Of a DNA stretch of 34,996 bases, positions 7,565 to 15,688 are shown piece by piece. How positions within the stretch are numbered: the stretch's first letter is position 1; the number at the start of each line of letters is the position of its first letter. The stretch comes from Lachnospiraceae bacterium (GTDB lineage Bacteria; Bacillota; Clostridia; Lachnospirales; Lachnospiraceae). The translations under genes and the position numbers were made by a program. Location of the stretch: positions 1-34,996 of the forward strand of contig JAILCP010000089.1 in NCBI GenBank assembly GCA_024680055.1, in the 5' to 3' direction. Under the pieces are notes generated by a model that saw only the letters and a list, made by a program, of their open reading frames with translations, was not told where the DNA came from and did no database searches.

Positions 7565-8743
7565 ATGCGTAAGAAGGAAAAAGGACAGCTTCATAGCAGG
7601 ATTGTAATCAACAGTCGTATTGACTTTGAAAACATGAGGAGAGTCATGAATGCCTCTCCTATTTTGCTTGTGGTGATGTCTTGCTTCTGGATCCCCATGA
7701 TCATCGGAAAGAATGACTGTATCAGTGCAAAGCAGGGAATCATAGGCATGGTGCTTACAGCATTGGTGGAAGGTGTTTTTTTTGCGGTTAATTTTTACCT
7801 GATATCAACCAAAAGGGAAGAATACTATAAACGTGAGGTAAAGATTTTCTGGTATGTGCAGGGAATTTTGCTGTTTGCATTTCCTTTTTTCAGTCTGAAT
7901 ATGTTTCCGATTATGATTCAAACCATACTGTTTTTTTCTATTATGGCTACAGGGCCCATTATGGGTGTGAAGAGGCAGATTATAATAGGAAGTATTGAAG
8001 CCGGAATCATTTTTGTTCATCTGGCTTTGAAACATTTGGATTTAGAACATGGAATCTATTTGTTTATTATTTGGATCTTGTGCTCCACAGTGGCAGAGAT
8101 GTCCCGCAACAGCTTTTTACGGAAGGTGGAGGGTGAAACCAAGATCAGCTCCGTAAAGAATCAGGCGGAGACAGATTCAATGACCACGCTGCTCAATCGC
8201 CGCGGACTGGAGAGACGATTGGCCCATATTTGGCCGATGTGTATCAGACAGAAGCTTAGCGTGGCAGTGATTATGCTGGATATTGATAATTTCAAAAAAT
8301 ATAACGACACATTCGGACACGGACAGGGTGACGAATGTATTAAGGCTGTGGCCAAGGTACTGAAAAGTCACACCAAGAGAAAGACCGATTATGTAGCTAG
8401 GGTTGGCGGAGAAGAATTTCTGGTGCTTCTTACCGGGATCGGTCAAAGTGATGCGGTAAAATGGGCGATGGAAGCAAAAAGTGATGTGGAGAAGCTGAAC
8501 ATGAAACAGGCTCCGGATAACTTTTTACCATATGTTTCTATAAGCATGGGAATCTGTCATTGTGTTCCCGCAGAGGAAAAGCAAGAGTTTTGGGAACTGC
8601 GCAATGAAGCGGACAGAAGCCTGTATCAGGCAAAAGAAGCAGGAAGAGCCTGCATTTTTATGAAGAATCAAATCTATGCCAAGACCATGGTGGAGCCCAA
8701 TCGGCGACAGTATATGAAGGAAAAGGTTTTCCGTTCATTATAA
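7565..8743 (+). CDS. membrane-bound diguanylate cyclase (GGDEF)
   Basis: This 392-residue enzyme makes cyclic di-GMP from two GTP. The N-terminal ~190 residues hold about five or six hydrophobic segments, including ILLVVMSCFWIPMIIG, MVLTALVEGVFFAVNFYLI, ILLFAFPFFSLNMF and YLFIIWILCSTVAEM; this is probably a membrane sensor module. A short linker leads to the GGDEF domain, with DSMTTLLNRRGLERR at its start, the substrate region DIDNFKKYNDTFGHGQGDE, and active-site GGEEF at 281-285. An inhibitory site RKTD (272-275) sits exactly five residues before it, so product inhibition is expected. I chose 7565 because GTGGGG precedes it; 7535 is also in frame but lacks a binding site. It has its own promoter after the PilZ/HD-GYP genes. 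Confidence 0.93.
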   Translation: MRKKEKGQLHSRIVINSRIDFENMRRVMNASPILLVVMSCFWIPMIIGKNDCISAKQGIIGMVLTALVEGVFFAVNFYLISTKREEYYKREVKIFWYVQGILLFAFPFFSLNMFPIMIQTILFFSIMATGPIMGVKRQIIIGSIEAGIIFVHLALKHLDLEHGIYLFIIWILCSTVAEMSRNSFLRKVEGETKISSVKNQAETDSMTTLLNRRGLERRLAHIWPMCIRQKLSVAVIMLDIDNFKKYNDTFGHGQGDECIKAVAKVLKSHTKRKTDYVARVGGEEFLVLLTGIGQSDAVKWAMEAKSDVEKLNMKQAPDNFLPYVSISMGICHCVPAEEKQEFWELRNEADRSLYQAKEAGRACIFMKNQIYAKTMVEPNRRQYMKEKVFRSL

Positions 8744-8783
8744 AGTGATAAAAAATATTAATATAAAAGAGGTAGAATGAGAT

Positions 8784-10220
8784 ATGGCTAAGGATAAGAA
8801 GATGGTAGAAGCGATTACATCCATGGACGAAGATTTCGCCCAGTGGTACACAGACGTTGTAATTAAGGCAGGATTAACCGGTTACACAAGTGTAAAAGGA
8901 TGTATGGTAATCAAACCGGCAGGGTTTGCAATTTGGGAGAATATCCAGAAGGAACTGGATCGAAGATTTAAGGAGACAGGTGTAGAAAATGTTAGTATGC
9001 CGTTATTCATCCCGGAAAGCTTACTTCAGAAAGAAAAGGATCATGTAGAAGGTTTTGCACCGGAAGTAGCATGGGTTACACATGGGGGATTGGAACCGTT
9101 GCAGGAGCGCCTTTGCGTGAGACCGACATCAGAGACATTATTCTGTGATTTCTATGCAAATGAAATCCAGTCTTATAGAGATTTGCCAAGAAACTATAAT
9201 CAGTGGTGTTCTGTGGTACGTTGGGAAAAGACCACAAGACCGTTCCTTAGAAGCCGTGAATTCTTATGGCAGGAAGGACATACTGCACATGCAACTGCAG
9301 AGGAATCCCAGGAGCGTACAGAATTAATGCTTCACGTATATGCAGATTTCGTAGAAGAAGAATTGGCAATTCCGGTAGTTCGCGGAAGAAAAACAGACAA
9401 AGAAAAATTTGCAGGAGCAGAAGCAACTTACACCATTGAAGCATTGATGCATGATGGAAAAGCCCTTCAGTCCGGAACCAGCCACAACTTTGGTGATGGA
9501 TTTGCAAGAGCATTTAATATTCAGTACACTGACAAGAACAACGAATTACAGTACGTTCACCAGACATCCTGGGGATTAAGTACACGTATTATCGGAGCAA
9601 TTATTATGGTACACGGTGATAATAACGGATTGGTATTGCCACCAAGAATTGCACCGACACAGATTATGATTATTCCGATTCGCCAGCAGGAAGAAAAGGT
9701 TCAGGAGAAAGTGGAAGAAATCAGAAGCCGTCTGGCAAAAGATTTTTCCGTGAAAGTGGATATGTCAGACAAGACACCTGGATGGAAGTTCTCCGAGCAG
9801 GAGATGAAAGGTATTCCGGTTCGTATTGAAATCGGACCGAAGGATATCGACGCCAACCAGTGTGTGGTAGTTAGAAGAGATAACGGAGAAAAGATTACCG
9901 TTTCATTAGATGAAGTAGAGAAGAGACTGGGAGAAATCTTAGAGCAGGAACAAAACGATATGTTTGCAAAAGCCAAGGCACATTTGGAAGCACATATTAC
10001 AGATTGTACCGATTACGAGGATTTCAAGAACACAGTAGAAACCAAACCGGGATTCGTTCGCGCAATGTGGTGCGGAGATTTGGACTGCGAAATGAAGATC
10101 AAAGAGGATACCGGTGCAACAAGTCGTTGTATACCGTTTAAACAGGAACATCTTTCCGATACCTGTGTATGTTGCGGTAAAAAAGCCAAATCACTTGTAT
10201 ACTGGGGTAGAGCATATTAA
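8784..10220 (+). CDS. proS: prolyl-tRNA synthetase, archaeal/eukaryotic type
   Basis: ProS charges tRNA-Pro with proline. The 478-residue length and sequence match the short archaeal-like class, which lacks the editing insertion of the bacterial type. Class II motifs are visible: VRPTSETLF, then [24 protein letters not shown] split over motif 2, and a proline-pocket region around [14 protein letters not shown] and QTSWGLSTR. The C-terminal zinc-type domain has cysteines in [10 protein letters not shown] and DTCVCCGK and ends with the characteristic WGRAY. The start ATG follows GAGGTAGAATGAGAT. The stop codon overlaps the start of cca (TAATG), so the two are translationally coupled. This ProS type is common in Clostridia, so no recent transfer is implied. 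Confidence 0.97.
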   Translation: MAKDKKMVEAITSMDEDFAQWYTDVVIKAGLTGYTSVKGCMVIKPAGFAIWENIQKELDRRFKETGVENVSMPLFIPESLLQKEKDHVEGFAPEVAWVTHGGLEPLQERLCVRPTSETLFCDFYANEIQSYRDLPRNYNQWCSVVRWEKTTRPFLRSREFLWQEGHTAHATAEESQERTELMLHVYADFVEEELAIPVVRGRKTDKEKFAGAEATYTIEALMHDGKALQSGTSHNFGDGFARAFNIQYTDKNNELQYVHQTSWGLSTRIIGAIIMVHGDNNGLVLPPRIAPTQIMIIPIRQQEEKVQEKVEEIRSRLAKDFSVKVDMSDKTPGWKFSEQEMKGIPVRIEIGPKDIDANQCVVVRRDNGEKITVSLDEVEKRLGEILEQEQNDMFAKAKAHLEAHITDCTDYEDFKNTVETKPGFVRAMWCGDLDCEMKIKEDTGATSRCIPFKQEHLSDTCVCCGKKAKSLVYWGRAY

Positions 10221-11446
10221 TGAACATGGATTTACCAAAACAGGTAGAAAATATTATAAACACATTGAACAAAGCCGGCTACGAAGCATATGCAGTAGGC
10301 GGCTGTGTTCGTGATAGCATACTTCATGTACAGCCAAAGGATTGGGATATTACCACGTCCGCACTTCCGGATCAGGTAAAAGCATTGTTCGAAAGAACCA
10401 TTGATACGGGAATCGAGCACGGAACCGTAACCGTTATGGATGGAAAGGAAGGCTTTGAAGTTACCACCTATCGTGTGGACGGAGAATACGAGGACGGACG
10501 TCATCCCAAAGATGTAACTTTTAGCGCAAGTCTGGAAGAAGACTTGAAGCGAAGAGATTTTACCATCAATGCCATGGCGTATCATCCGCAGCAGGGATTG
10601 GTGGACTTATTTGGCGGAATTGAAGATTTAAATCATAAAAAAATACGCTGTGTGGGAGATGCAAAAGAGCGCTTTCATGAAGATGCCCTTCGAATCCTTC
10701 GGGCTGTTCGATTTAGTGCTCAGCTGGGATTTGAAATAGAAAGTGACACCCAAACGGCCATGGGGCTTTTGAGTTCGCGGCTTTCCATGGTAAGTGTGGA
10801 GCGTATTTACACGGAGATTAGCAAATTGCTTAGCTCCGATTACCCGCAGAAACTGTCCTATGCCTACGAAAACGGTGTAATGGATGTGGTGCTGCCGGAG
10901 TTAAAAGAAAAAGCAAAGGATGATAAACAGCTTCATGAAATCTATCAAAAGCTGGCCAATTCTCCAAAGGATTTATGGGTGAGATTGACCCTTTTATTCT
11001 TAAATCTTCTGGAAGGAAAAGGGGATGAAAAGGGAGAACAGGTGCAAAAAATCCTGCGACGCTTAAAGACAGACCTTTATACCATAAAGCTGGTTCGCCG
11101 ATTGACAGAGCTGGGAGATTATGATGCAGAGGCAAATCAAGTGGCGCTAAGACGCTTTCTGGCGGCCTATGGAAAAGATATATTTGACCGTTATATTGCG
11201 GTGCGTAAAGCACAAACCGGAAAAGAATATTTGGATTTAATAAAAATCAGAGACGAGATATTGGAGCAAAAGGATGCCACTTCCATCAAAGAACTGGAAA
11301 TAAACGGTAAAGATGTACTTGCCCTTGGGGTAAAACAGGGCAAAGAAGTGGGCGTTATAATGAATCGTTTGCTGGAGGAAGTTTTGGTAAAACCGGAATT
11401 AAACAAAAAGCATATTCTTGAGGAAATGGTTCGTTCCTGGATATAG
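10220..11446 (+). CDS. cca: CCA tRNA nucleotidyltransferase
   Basis: This enzyme adds or repairs the 3' CCA of tRNAs using CTP and ATP. The 408-residue protein has the class II nucleotidyltransferase head: AYAVGGCVRDSIL, then WDITTSA carrying the catalytic Asp pair region, RRDFTINAMAYHP, and ERFHEDALRILRAVRFSAQLGFEI. A helical C-terminal RNA-binding body follows. The ATG overlaps the proS stop; a second in-frame ATG is two codons later. Both tRNA genes in this window lack an encoded CCA, so the cell needs this activity for tRNA synthesis and not only for repair. I expect a full CCA-adding enzyme, but poly(A) polymerase cannot be excluded by sequence alone. Confidence 0.93.
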   Translation: MNMDLPKQVENIINTLNKAGYEAYAVGGCVRDSILHVQPKDWDITTSALPDQVKALFERTIDTGIEHGTVTVMDGKEGFEVTTYRVDGEYEDGRHPKDVTFSASLEEDLKRRDFTINAMAYHPQQGLVDLFGGIEDLNHKKIRCVGDAKERFHEDALRILRAVRFSAQLGFEIESDTQTAMGLLSSRLSMVSVERIYTEISKLLSSDYPQKLSYAYENGVMDVVLPELKEKAKDDKQLHEIYQKLANSPKDLWVRLTLLFLNLLEGKGDEKGEQVQKILRRLKTDLYTIKLVRRLTELGDYDAEANQVALRRFLAAYGKDIFDRYIAVRKAQTGKEYLDLIKIRDEILEQKDATSIKELEINGKDVLALGVKQGKEVGVIMNRLLEEVLVKPELNKKHILEEMVRSWI

Positions 11447-11458
11447 GTTGGTGAAAGA

Positions 11459-12730
11459 ATGAAAAAAAGCAAATTGATTGTAACAGGTTTCATGTTGATT
11501 TTAATATTGTTTTCTTTTGTGGGATGTGGAAAGAAGGAAGCTAAAATCCGCGGAGGAAGCGGCTTCCCTGTTTCAAAAACATCCAAGGCGCAAGAAAAAG
11601 AGTCAAAAGAACTTGGGGAAGTATATGTTTTTACCGGATTTGACGAGGAAAAGAAAATGATGCTCTTTTTAAGAGTGGGAGGTTCTTACCGCCAGTATGC
11701 TTATTTTTACAATGGGGGAACCAAGGTGATCGACCGGTTCGACGAAGCCCAGACATTGGAAGAAATGGAACCGGGAGATGTCTATACTCTGAATCTGGAC
11801 GAAAATACCGCTACCGTAAAAAGCATGCATCAGTCAAAACAGGCCTGGGTATATAACGATGTCACCAAATATCAGGTGGACACGGAAAAGAATCTTATCA
11901 GCGTTGGCAGCAGGAATTTTTATCTTGGTGAAAACATTCCCGTATTTGATGAAGATGAGCAATATATGAGAAATCAGATCGGAGAACACGATGTGCTCAC
12001 TTTAATCGGTTATGATAAGGACATTATCAGTGTTCAAATTACAACGCAGCATGGAAAAATTGCTTTTACCAACACTGATAAATTTAAAGACGGGTACTTT
12101 GTCCTTGGAAATATTGCGGCAGGGAAAATCACCGCAGACAAAAAAATGAAGGTGCGGGCAGGAACCTTTTTGTTAAAAGTGGCTGCAGATGGCCAGGGTG
12201 GAAGCAAAAATATCACCATTAAACCGGGAAAAACAAAGTACGTAGATTTAAGCAAGTTTGAAAGCGCCACTGCAAAGCAGGGAAAATTAACCTTTGATGT
12301 GGAGCAGGATGACGTAAAAGTATATATCAACGGTAAGCTTATAGATACGGAAAAGACCCAAACCCTGGATTATGGCGTGTATCGAATTACGGCGAAAAAA
12401 GACGGTTATGACAACTGGAGCAGACTGTTACTGGTGAATTCAAAAAAAGCTACCATCAACATCGATATGAAAGATGCTGAGGATGAGGAAGAGAAATCTG
12501 ATAATAATTCAACCACCACGAAAGAAAACAGCACTAACACAGCAGGCTCTATGACCGGTACCATGAACGGAACCAAGAACCGCACTGAAAATAACACTCA
12601 GAATACCACTGATACCACCAAGGATGAAAAAGAGGATGAAGAGGATTCATCTTCAAAGAATAGCACAGATTCAAGTACCAATTCGTTAATAAATGAAGTA
12701 ATGAATATATTAACCGGAAACGGAGATTAG
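11459..12730 (+). CDS. lipoprotein with a PEGA-like domain and Ser/Thr/Asn-rich tail
   Basis: The N terminus is a lipoprotein signal: positive MKKSK, a hydrophobic stretch, and SFVGC with Cys23 as the lipidation site (Phe at -3 is slightly atypical). The middle of the 423-residue protein is a beta-rich region I do not recognise. Around residues 280-345, KLTFDVEQDDVKVYINGKLI...YGVYRITAKKDGYDNWSRLLLV resembles a PEGA repeat, a surface or adhesion-type beta domain. The last ~70 residues are low complexity, rich in Thr, Asn, Ser, Asp and Glu. It probably sits on the outer face of the membrane, in contact with the wall. It lies between cca and pgcA with 12- and 11-base gaps, so probably in one operon with them. 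No function can be assigned. Confidence 0.8.
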   Translation: MKKSKLIVTGFMLILILFSFVGCGKKEAKIRGGSGFPVSKTSKAQEKESKELGEVYVFTGFDEEKKMMLFLRVGGSYRQYAYFYNGGTKVIDRFDEAQTLEEMEPGDVYTLNLDENTATVKSMHQSKQAWVYNDVTKYQVDTEKNLISVGSRNFYLGENIPVFDEDEQYMRNQIGEHDVLTLIGYDKDIISVQITTQHGKIAFTNTDKFKDGYFVLGNIAAGKITADKKMKVRAGTFLLKVAADGQGGSKNITIKPGKTKYVDLSKFESATAKQGKLTFDVEQDDVKVYINGKLIDTEKTQTLDYGVYRITAKKDGYDNWSRLLLVNSKKATINIDMKDAEDEEEKSDNNSTTTKENSTNTAGSMTGTMNGTKNRTENNTQNTTDTTKDEKEDEEDSSSKNSTDSSTNSLINEVMNILTGNGD

Positions 12731-12741
12731 GAGGTATAATG

Positions 12742-14469
12742 ATGGACGGGAAAAAGGCGTATGAAAAGTGGCTTCAGGACCCTGTTTTTGATGAAAAAAC
12801 CAAGGAAGAATTAAAAGGCATCGCAGGAGATGAAAAAGAAATTACAGAGCGTTTCTACAAAGAGTTGGAGTTTGGAACAGCAGGACTTAGAGGAATTCTT
12901 GGGGCAGGAACCAACCGAATGAATGTCTATACGGTAAGAAAGGCGACTCAAGGGCTGGCCAATTACATCAATAAGTTAAACGTGGCAGAAAAAGGTGTGG
13001 CAATCGCTTATGATTCCAGACATATGTCGCCGGAATTTGCAGATGAGGCAGCGTGTACCCTTGCAGCCAATCATATAAAAGCATACGTGTTTGAGTCGTT
13101 AAGACCTACACCGGAATTATCCTTTGCACTACGTCATCTTGGATGTACAGCGGGAATCAATATTACCGCAAGTCATAATCCAAGCAATTACAATGGCTAT
13201 AAAGTCTATTGGGAAGACGGTGCGCAGATTACACCACCTCATGACAAGGGTATTATGGACGAGGTAAAAGCCATTACCGATTATGGCACATTAAAGACCA
13301 TGAGCCGACAGGAAGCGGAAAAAGAGGGCCTTTACCAAACCATAGGAAAAGAAATTGACGATGCATACATTGCGGAGGTGAAAAAACAATCCCTTCATCC
13401 GGAAATCATCGAGAAGATGCAAGATTCCATTAGCATTGTGTATTCACCTTTAAACGGAACCGGAAATCTTCCGGTAAGACGGGTTTTGAAAGAACTGGGA
13501 TTTACCAACGTCTATGTGGTAAAAGAACAGGAAGCTCCGGATGGAGACTTCCCAACTGTGAATTATCCGAATCCGGAATCCGAGAAGGCCTTTGAACTGG
13601 GATTAAAACTGGCAAAAGAAAAGAATGCGGATTTGGTGCTTGCCACAGATCCGGATGCAGACCGTCTTGGGGTCTATGTGCTGGACAGTAAAACAAAGGA
13701 TTATATTCCTCTTACAGGAAACATGTCAGGCTGTTTAATCGGCGACTATGTCATCGGTCAGAGGAAGGAAAAAGAGGGGTTACCAAAGGATGGAGCCTTT
13801 ATCAGATCCATTGTAACAAGTAATATGGCGGATGCTATAGCCAGCTATTATGGCGTAGAACTAATCGAAGTTTTAACAGGATTTAAGTATATTGGACAGC
13901 AGATTTTAAAGTTCGAACAGGAGAAGAAGGGAACTTACCTTTTTGGAATGGAAGAAAGCTATGGATGTCTTGCCGGAACCTACGCAAGAGACAAGGATGC
14001 CATTGTGGCCACCATGTTACTGTGCGAGGCAGCAGCTTTTTATAAGAATCAGAATATGACTCTGTGGGATGCCATGATGAAAATGTATGAGCGCTACGGT
14101 TTTTACAAGGATGAAGTGGTATCCGTGTCCTTAGACGGAAAAGAGGGTCTCGAGAAAATTGCAGCCATTATGGAAAAACTTCACAGGGAAAAGGTGACCA
14201 AAGTGGGCAGCAGCAAGGTCCTTGCCGTACGTGACTATGTAAAAGGAACAAGAGAGGACATTGCAACAGGGGAAGTCACGAAAGTGACATTGCCAACATC
14301 CAACGTTATGTACTACGAATTGGAAGAGGGGGCCTGGGTATGTGTAAGACCGTCAGGTACCGAGCCGAAGATTAAGTTGTACATGGGGGTTCGGGGCGAT
14401 TCTATGGAAAATGCCACCCATCGAATGGACGAATTAAAAGTTGCGGCAAAAAGTCTGGTGGAAATATAG
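12742..14469 (+). CDS. pgcA: alpha-phosphoglucomutase / phosphohexomutase
   Basis: PgcA interconverts glucose-1-phosphate and glucose-6-phosphate, feeding glycogen, UDP-glucose and wall-polymer synthesis. The ~575-residue length fits the PgcA/PGM2 group. All four signature loops are seen: the phosphoserine loop TASHNPSNYNG (Ser144), the metal loop DPDADRLG, the sugar-binding loop FGMEESYG, and the phosphate-binding loop RPSGTEPKIKLYM. Two ATGs are adjacent (12739 and 12742). AGGAGG at 12729-12734 is four bases from the first and seven from the second, so I prefer 12742. The gene probably shares a transcript with proS, cca and the lipoprotein gene. I saw no convincing terminator after it. Confidence 0.95.
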   Translation: MDGKKAYEKWLQDPVFDEKTKEELKGIAGDEKEITERFYKELEFGTAGLRGILGAGTNRMNVYTVRKATQGLANYINKLNVAEKGVAIAYDSRHMSPEFADEAACTLAANHIKAYVFESLRPTPELSFALRHLGCTAGINITASHNPSNYNGYKVYWEDGAQITPPHDKGIMDEVKAITDYGTLKTMSRQEAEKEGLYQTIGKEIDDAYIAEVKKQSLHPEIIEKMQDSISIVYSPLNGTGNLPVRRVLKELGFTNVYVVKEQEAPDGDFPTVNYPNPESEKAFELGLKLAKEKNADLVLATDPDADRLGVYVLDSKTKDYIPLTGNMSGCLIGDYVIGQRKEKEGLPKDGAFIRSIVTSNMADAIASYYGVELIEVLTGFKYIGQQILKFEQEKKGTYLFGMEESYGCLAGTYARDKDAIVATMLLCEAAAFYKNQNMTLWDAMMKMYERYGFYKDEVVSVSLDGKEGLEKIAAIMEKLHREKVTKVGSSKVLAVRDYVKGTREDIATGEVTKVTLPTSNVMYYELEEGAWVCVRPSGTEPKIKLYMGVRGDSMENATHRMDELKVAAKSLVEI

Positions 14470-14508
14470 AAAAAGTGCCTAGAAAACTGATATTTTGGGG
14501 ATTTTCTC

Positions 14509-14537
14509 TTGACAAATGGAACAAAACTCTATATAAA
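14509..14537 (+). promoter_or_regulatory. sigma-A promoter of hup
   Basis: TTGACA (14509-14514), a 17-base spacer and TATAAA (14532-14537), giving a leader of about 60 bases before the hup ATG. Near-consensus strength fits an abundant nucleoid protein. Confidence 0.8.
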
Positions 14538-14602
14538 TAGATTTATGAGTAATATTGAATTGACATACAGTATTATGAAAAATATGAGGAGGAACTTACA
14601 AC

Positions 14603-14878
14603 ATGAACAAAGCAGAGTTAGTCGCTGTAATGAGCGAAAAGGCTGAAATTTCTAAGAAGGACGCTGAAAAAGCATTAAAGGCTTTCACAGATGTTGTTGC
14701 TGAAGAAATGAAAAAGGGTGAGAAGGTACAGTTAGTTGGTTTCGGAACATTTGAAGTTTCTGAAAGAGCAGCTAGAACAGGAAGAAATCCACAGACAGGA
14801 GCTGAGATGACAATTCCTGCTTCTAAGGCACCTAAGTTCAAAGCTGGAAAGGCTTTAAAGGATGCTGTTAACGCATAA
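14603..14878 (+). CDS. hup: nucleoid protein HU
   Basis: HU is a small dimeric DNA-bending protein that compacts the chromosome. The 91-residue length and sequence are classical: [20 protein letters not shown] forms the helical dimerisation part, then [25 protein letters not shown] leads into the beta arm, followed by [22 protein letters not shown] precedes the ATG. It has its own strong promoter and a strong terminator, so it is transcribed mainly alone. Its place directly before rqcP is the usual clostridial arrangement. Its simple, repetitive codon choice (GCT, AAG, AAA) fits high expression. Confidence 0.97.
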   Translation: MNKAELVAVMSEKAEISKKDAEKALKAFTDVVAEEMKKGEKVQLVGFGTFEVSERAARTGRNPQTGAEMTIPASKAPKFKAGKALKDAVNA

Positions 14879-14909
14879 TTAAGCTGGACTGAAACAAAGA
14901 TATGAAATG

Positions 14910-14960
14910 AAAAAGGGGTATCGCTTTTGACAGAAATTGTCATTGCGGCAACCCCTTTTT
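14910..14960 (+). terminator. hup terminator
   Basis: AAAAAGGGGT (14910-14919) pairs with ACCCCTTTTT (14951-14960). A second small stem, TGACA/TGTCA (14928-14932 with 14938-14942), lies inside it, giving a branched hairpin that ends in a T run. Confidence 0.8.
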
Positions 14961-14992
14961 ATGTTTGAGTAAAGGGAATCTGGGAGATTATT

Positions 14993-15232
14993 ATGAGACT
15001 GGACAAGTTTTTAAAAGTATCAAGATTAATTAAACGAAGAACTGTAGCCAACGAGGCTTGCGATGCAGGACGAGTTCTTGTAAACGGAAAGGTGGCAAGA
15101 GCTTCCCTCAATGTGAAGGTTGGAGATGTGATTGAAATTCAGTTTGGAAATAAGACAGTGAAGGTGGAAGTTCTTGATATTGCAGATACATCAAGAAAAG
15201 AAGAAGCCAAAGAACTGTTTAAATACCTATAA
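14993..15232 (+). CDS. rqcP: S4-domain ribosome quality control protein RqcP
   Basis: RqcP (YabO in Bacillus subtilis, Hsp15 relative) binds stalled 50S subunits with tRNA and helps RqcH add C-terminal alanine tails. The 79-residue protein is essentially one S4 RNA-binding fold: MRLDKFLKVSRLIKRRTVANEAC, then GRVLVNGKVARASLNVKVGDVIEIQFG. The ATG follows CTGGGAGATT. It stands between hup and the divIC-like gene, as in many Firmicutes, which supports orthology. The yabP and yabQ genes that usually follow in spore formers are absent. Confidence 0.9.
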   Translation: MRLDKFLKVSRLIKRRTVANEACDAGRVLVNGKVARASLNVKVGDVIEIQFGNKTVKVEVLDIADTSRKEEAKELFKYL

Positions 15233-15247
15233 AAACATGAAAAAGTA

Positions 15248-15277
15248 TTGATAAATCAATAAAAATATGGTTACAAT
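15248..15277 (+). promoter_or_regulatory. possible promoter of the divIC-like gene
   Basis: TTGATA (15248-15253), an 18-base spacer and TACAAT (15272-15277), about 40 bases before the next ATG. The -35 lies inside a small inverted repeat, TATTGA/TCAATA. Confidence 0.55.
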
Positions 15278-15318
15278 GGTAGAAGGAATAATGTAGTATA
15301 CGTTCCGGGAGGCGATTT

Positions 15319-15612
15319 ATGAGTAGAAGTCGTAGAAGGAAGAGAAAGACAACCACCAGAGTTGTGGCAGTTGTGCTGGTATTGCTAGTGGTTGTAATGG
15401 GCTTTAATGTCATCAGATTATATCAAAAGAATCAGGTTTACGCTGCGAAGCAAGAAGCATTGGAGCAACAACTGGAGGATGAGAAAGCACGTAAAGAGGA
15501 CCTTTCTGCGTATGAAGAGTTTACTAAGACCATGGATTATGTGGAACAGGTTGCCAGAGAGAAGCTGGGCATGGTTTTTGGTAATGAGATTATATTCAAA
15601 TCAGATGAATGA
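15319..15612 (+). CDS. divIC: septum formation initiator, DivIC/FtsB family
   Basis: This is a bitopic division protein of the DivIC/FtsB type, acting with FtsL/DivIB-like partners at the septum. Its 97 residues comprise a very basic cytoplasmic start (SRSRRRKRK), one transmembrane segment (about 15-32, VVAVVLVLLVVVMGFNVI), a short coiled-coil stretch (about 35-62), and the family's C-terminal part DYVEQVAREKLGMVFGNEIIF. GGGAGG precedes the ATG. The location between rqcP and tilS fits DivIC. The family is divergent, so the choice between DivIC and FtsB names rests on context. Confidence 0.88.
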   Translation: MSRSRRRKRKTTTRVVAVVLVLLVVVMGFNVIRLYQKNQVYAAKQEALEQQLEDEKARKEDLSAYEEFTKTMDYVEQVAREKLGMVFGNEIIFKSDE

Positions 15613-15638
15613 TGAGATTTGCCGTATAAAGTACGAAG

Positions 15639-15673
15639 GAGATTTTGCAAGCTGAATTGTGAAATCTCTTTTT
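15639..15673 (+). terminator. possible terminator after the divIC-like gene
   Basis: GAGATTT (15639-15645) pairs with AAATCTC (15662-15668), followed by five T. The loop is 16 bases, so it is not strong. It occupies the place where spoIIE is often found in spore formers. Confidence 0.5.
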
Positions 15674-15688
15674 GGTTGAGGGACACAG

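Noticed and set aside
14560-14588. Second promoter for hup (TTGACA at 14560 with TATGAG at 14583)
   Set aside because: The -10 would overlap the ribosome binding site, and transcription would begin at or after the start region; the upstream promoter at 14509-14537 is sufficient.
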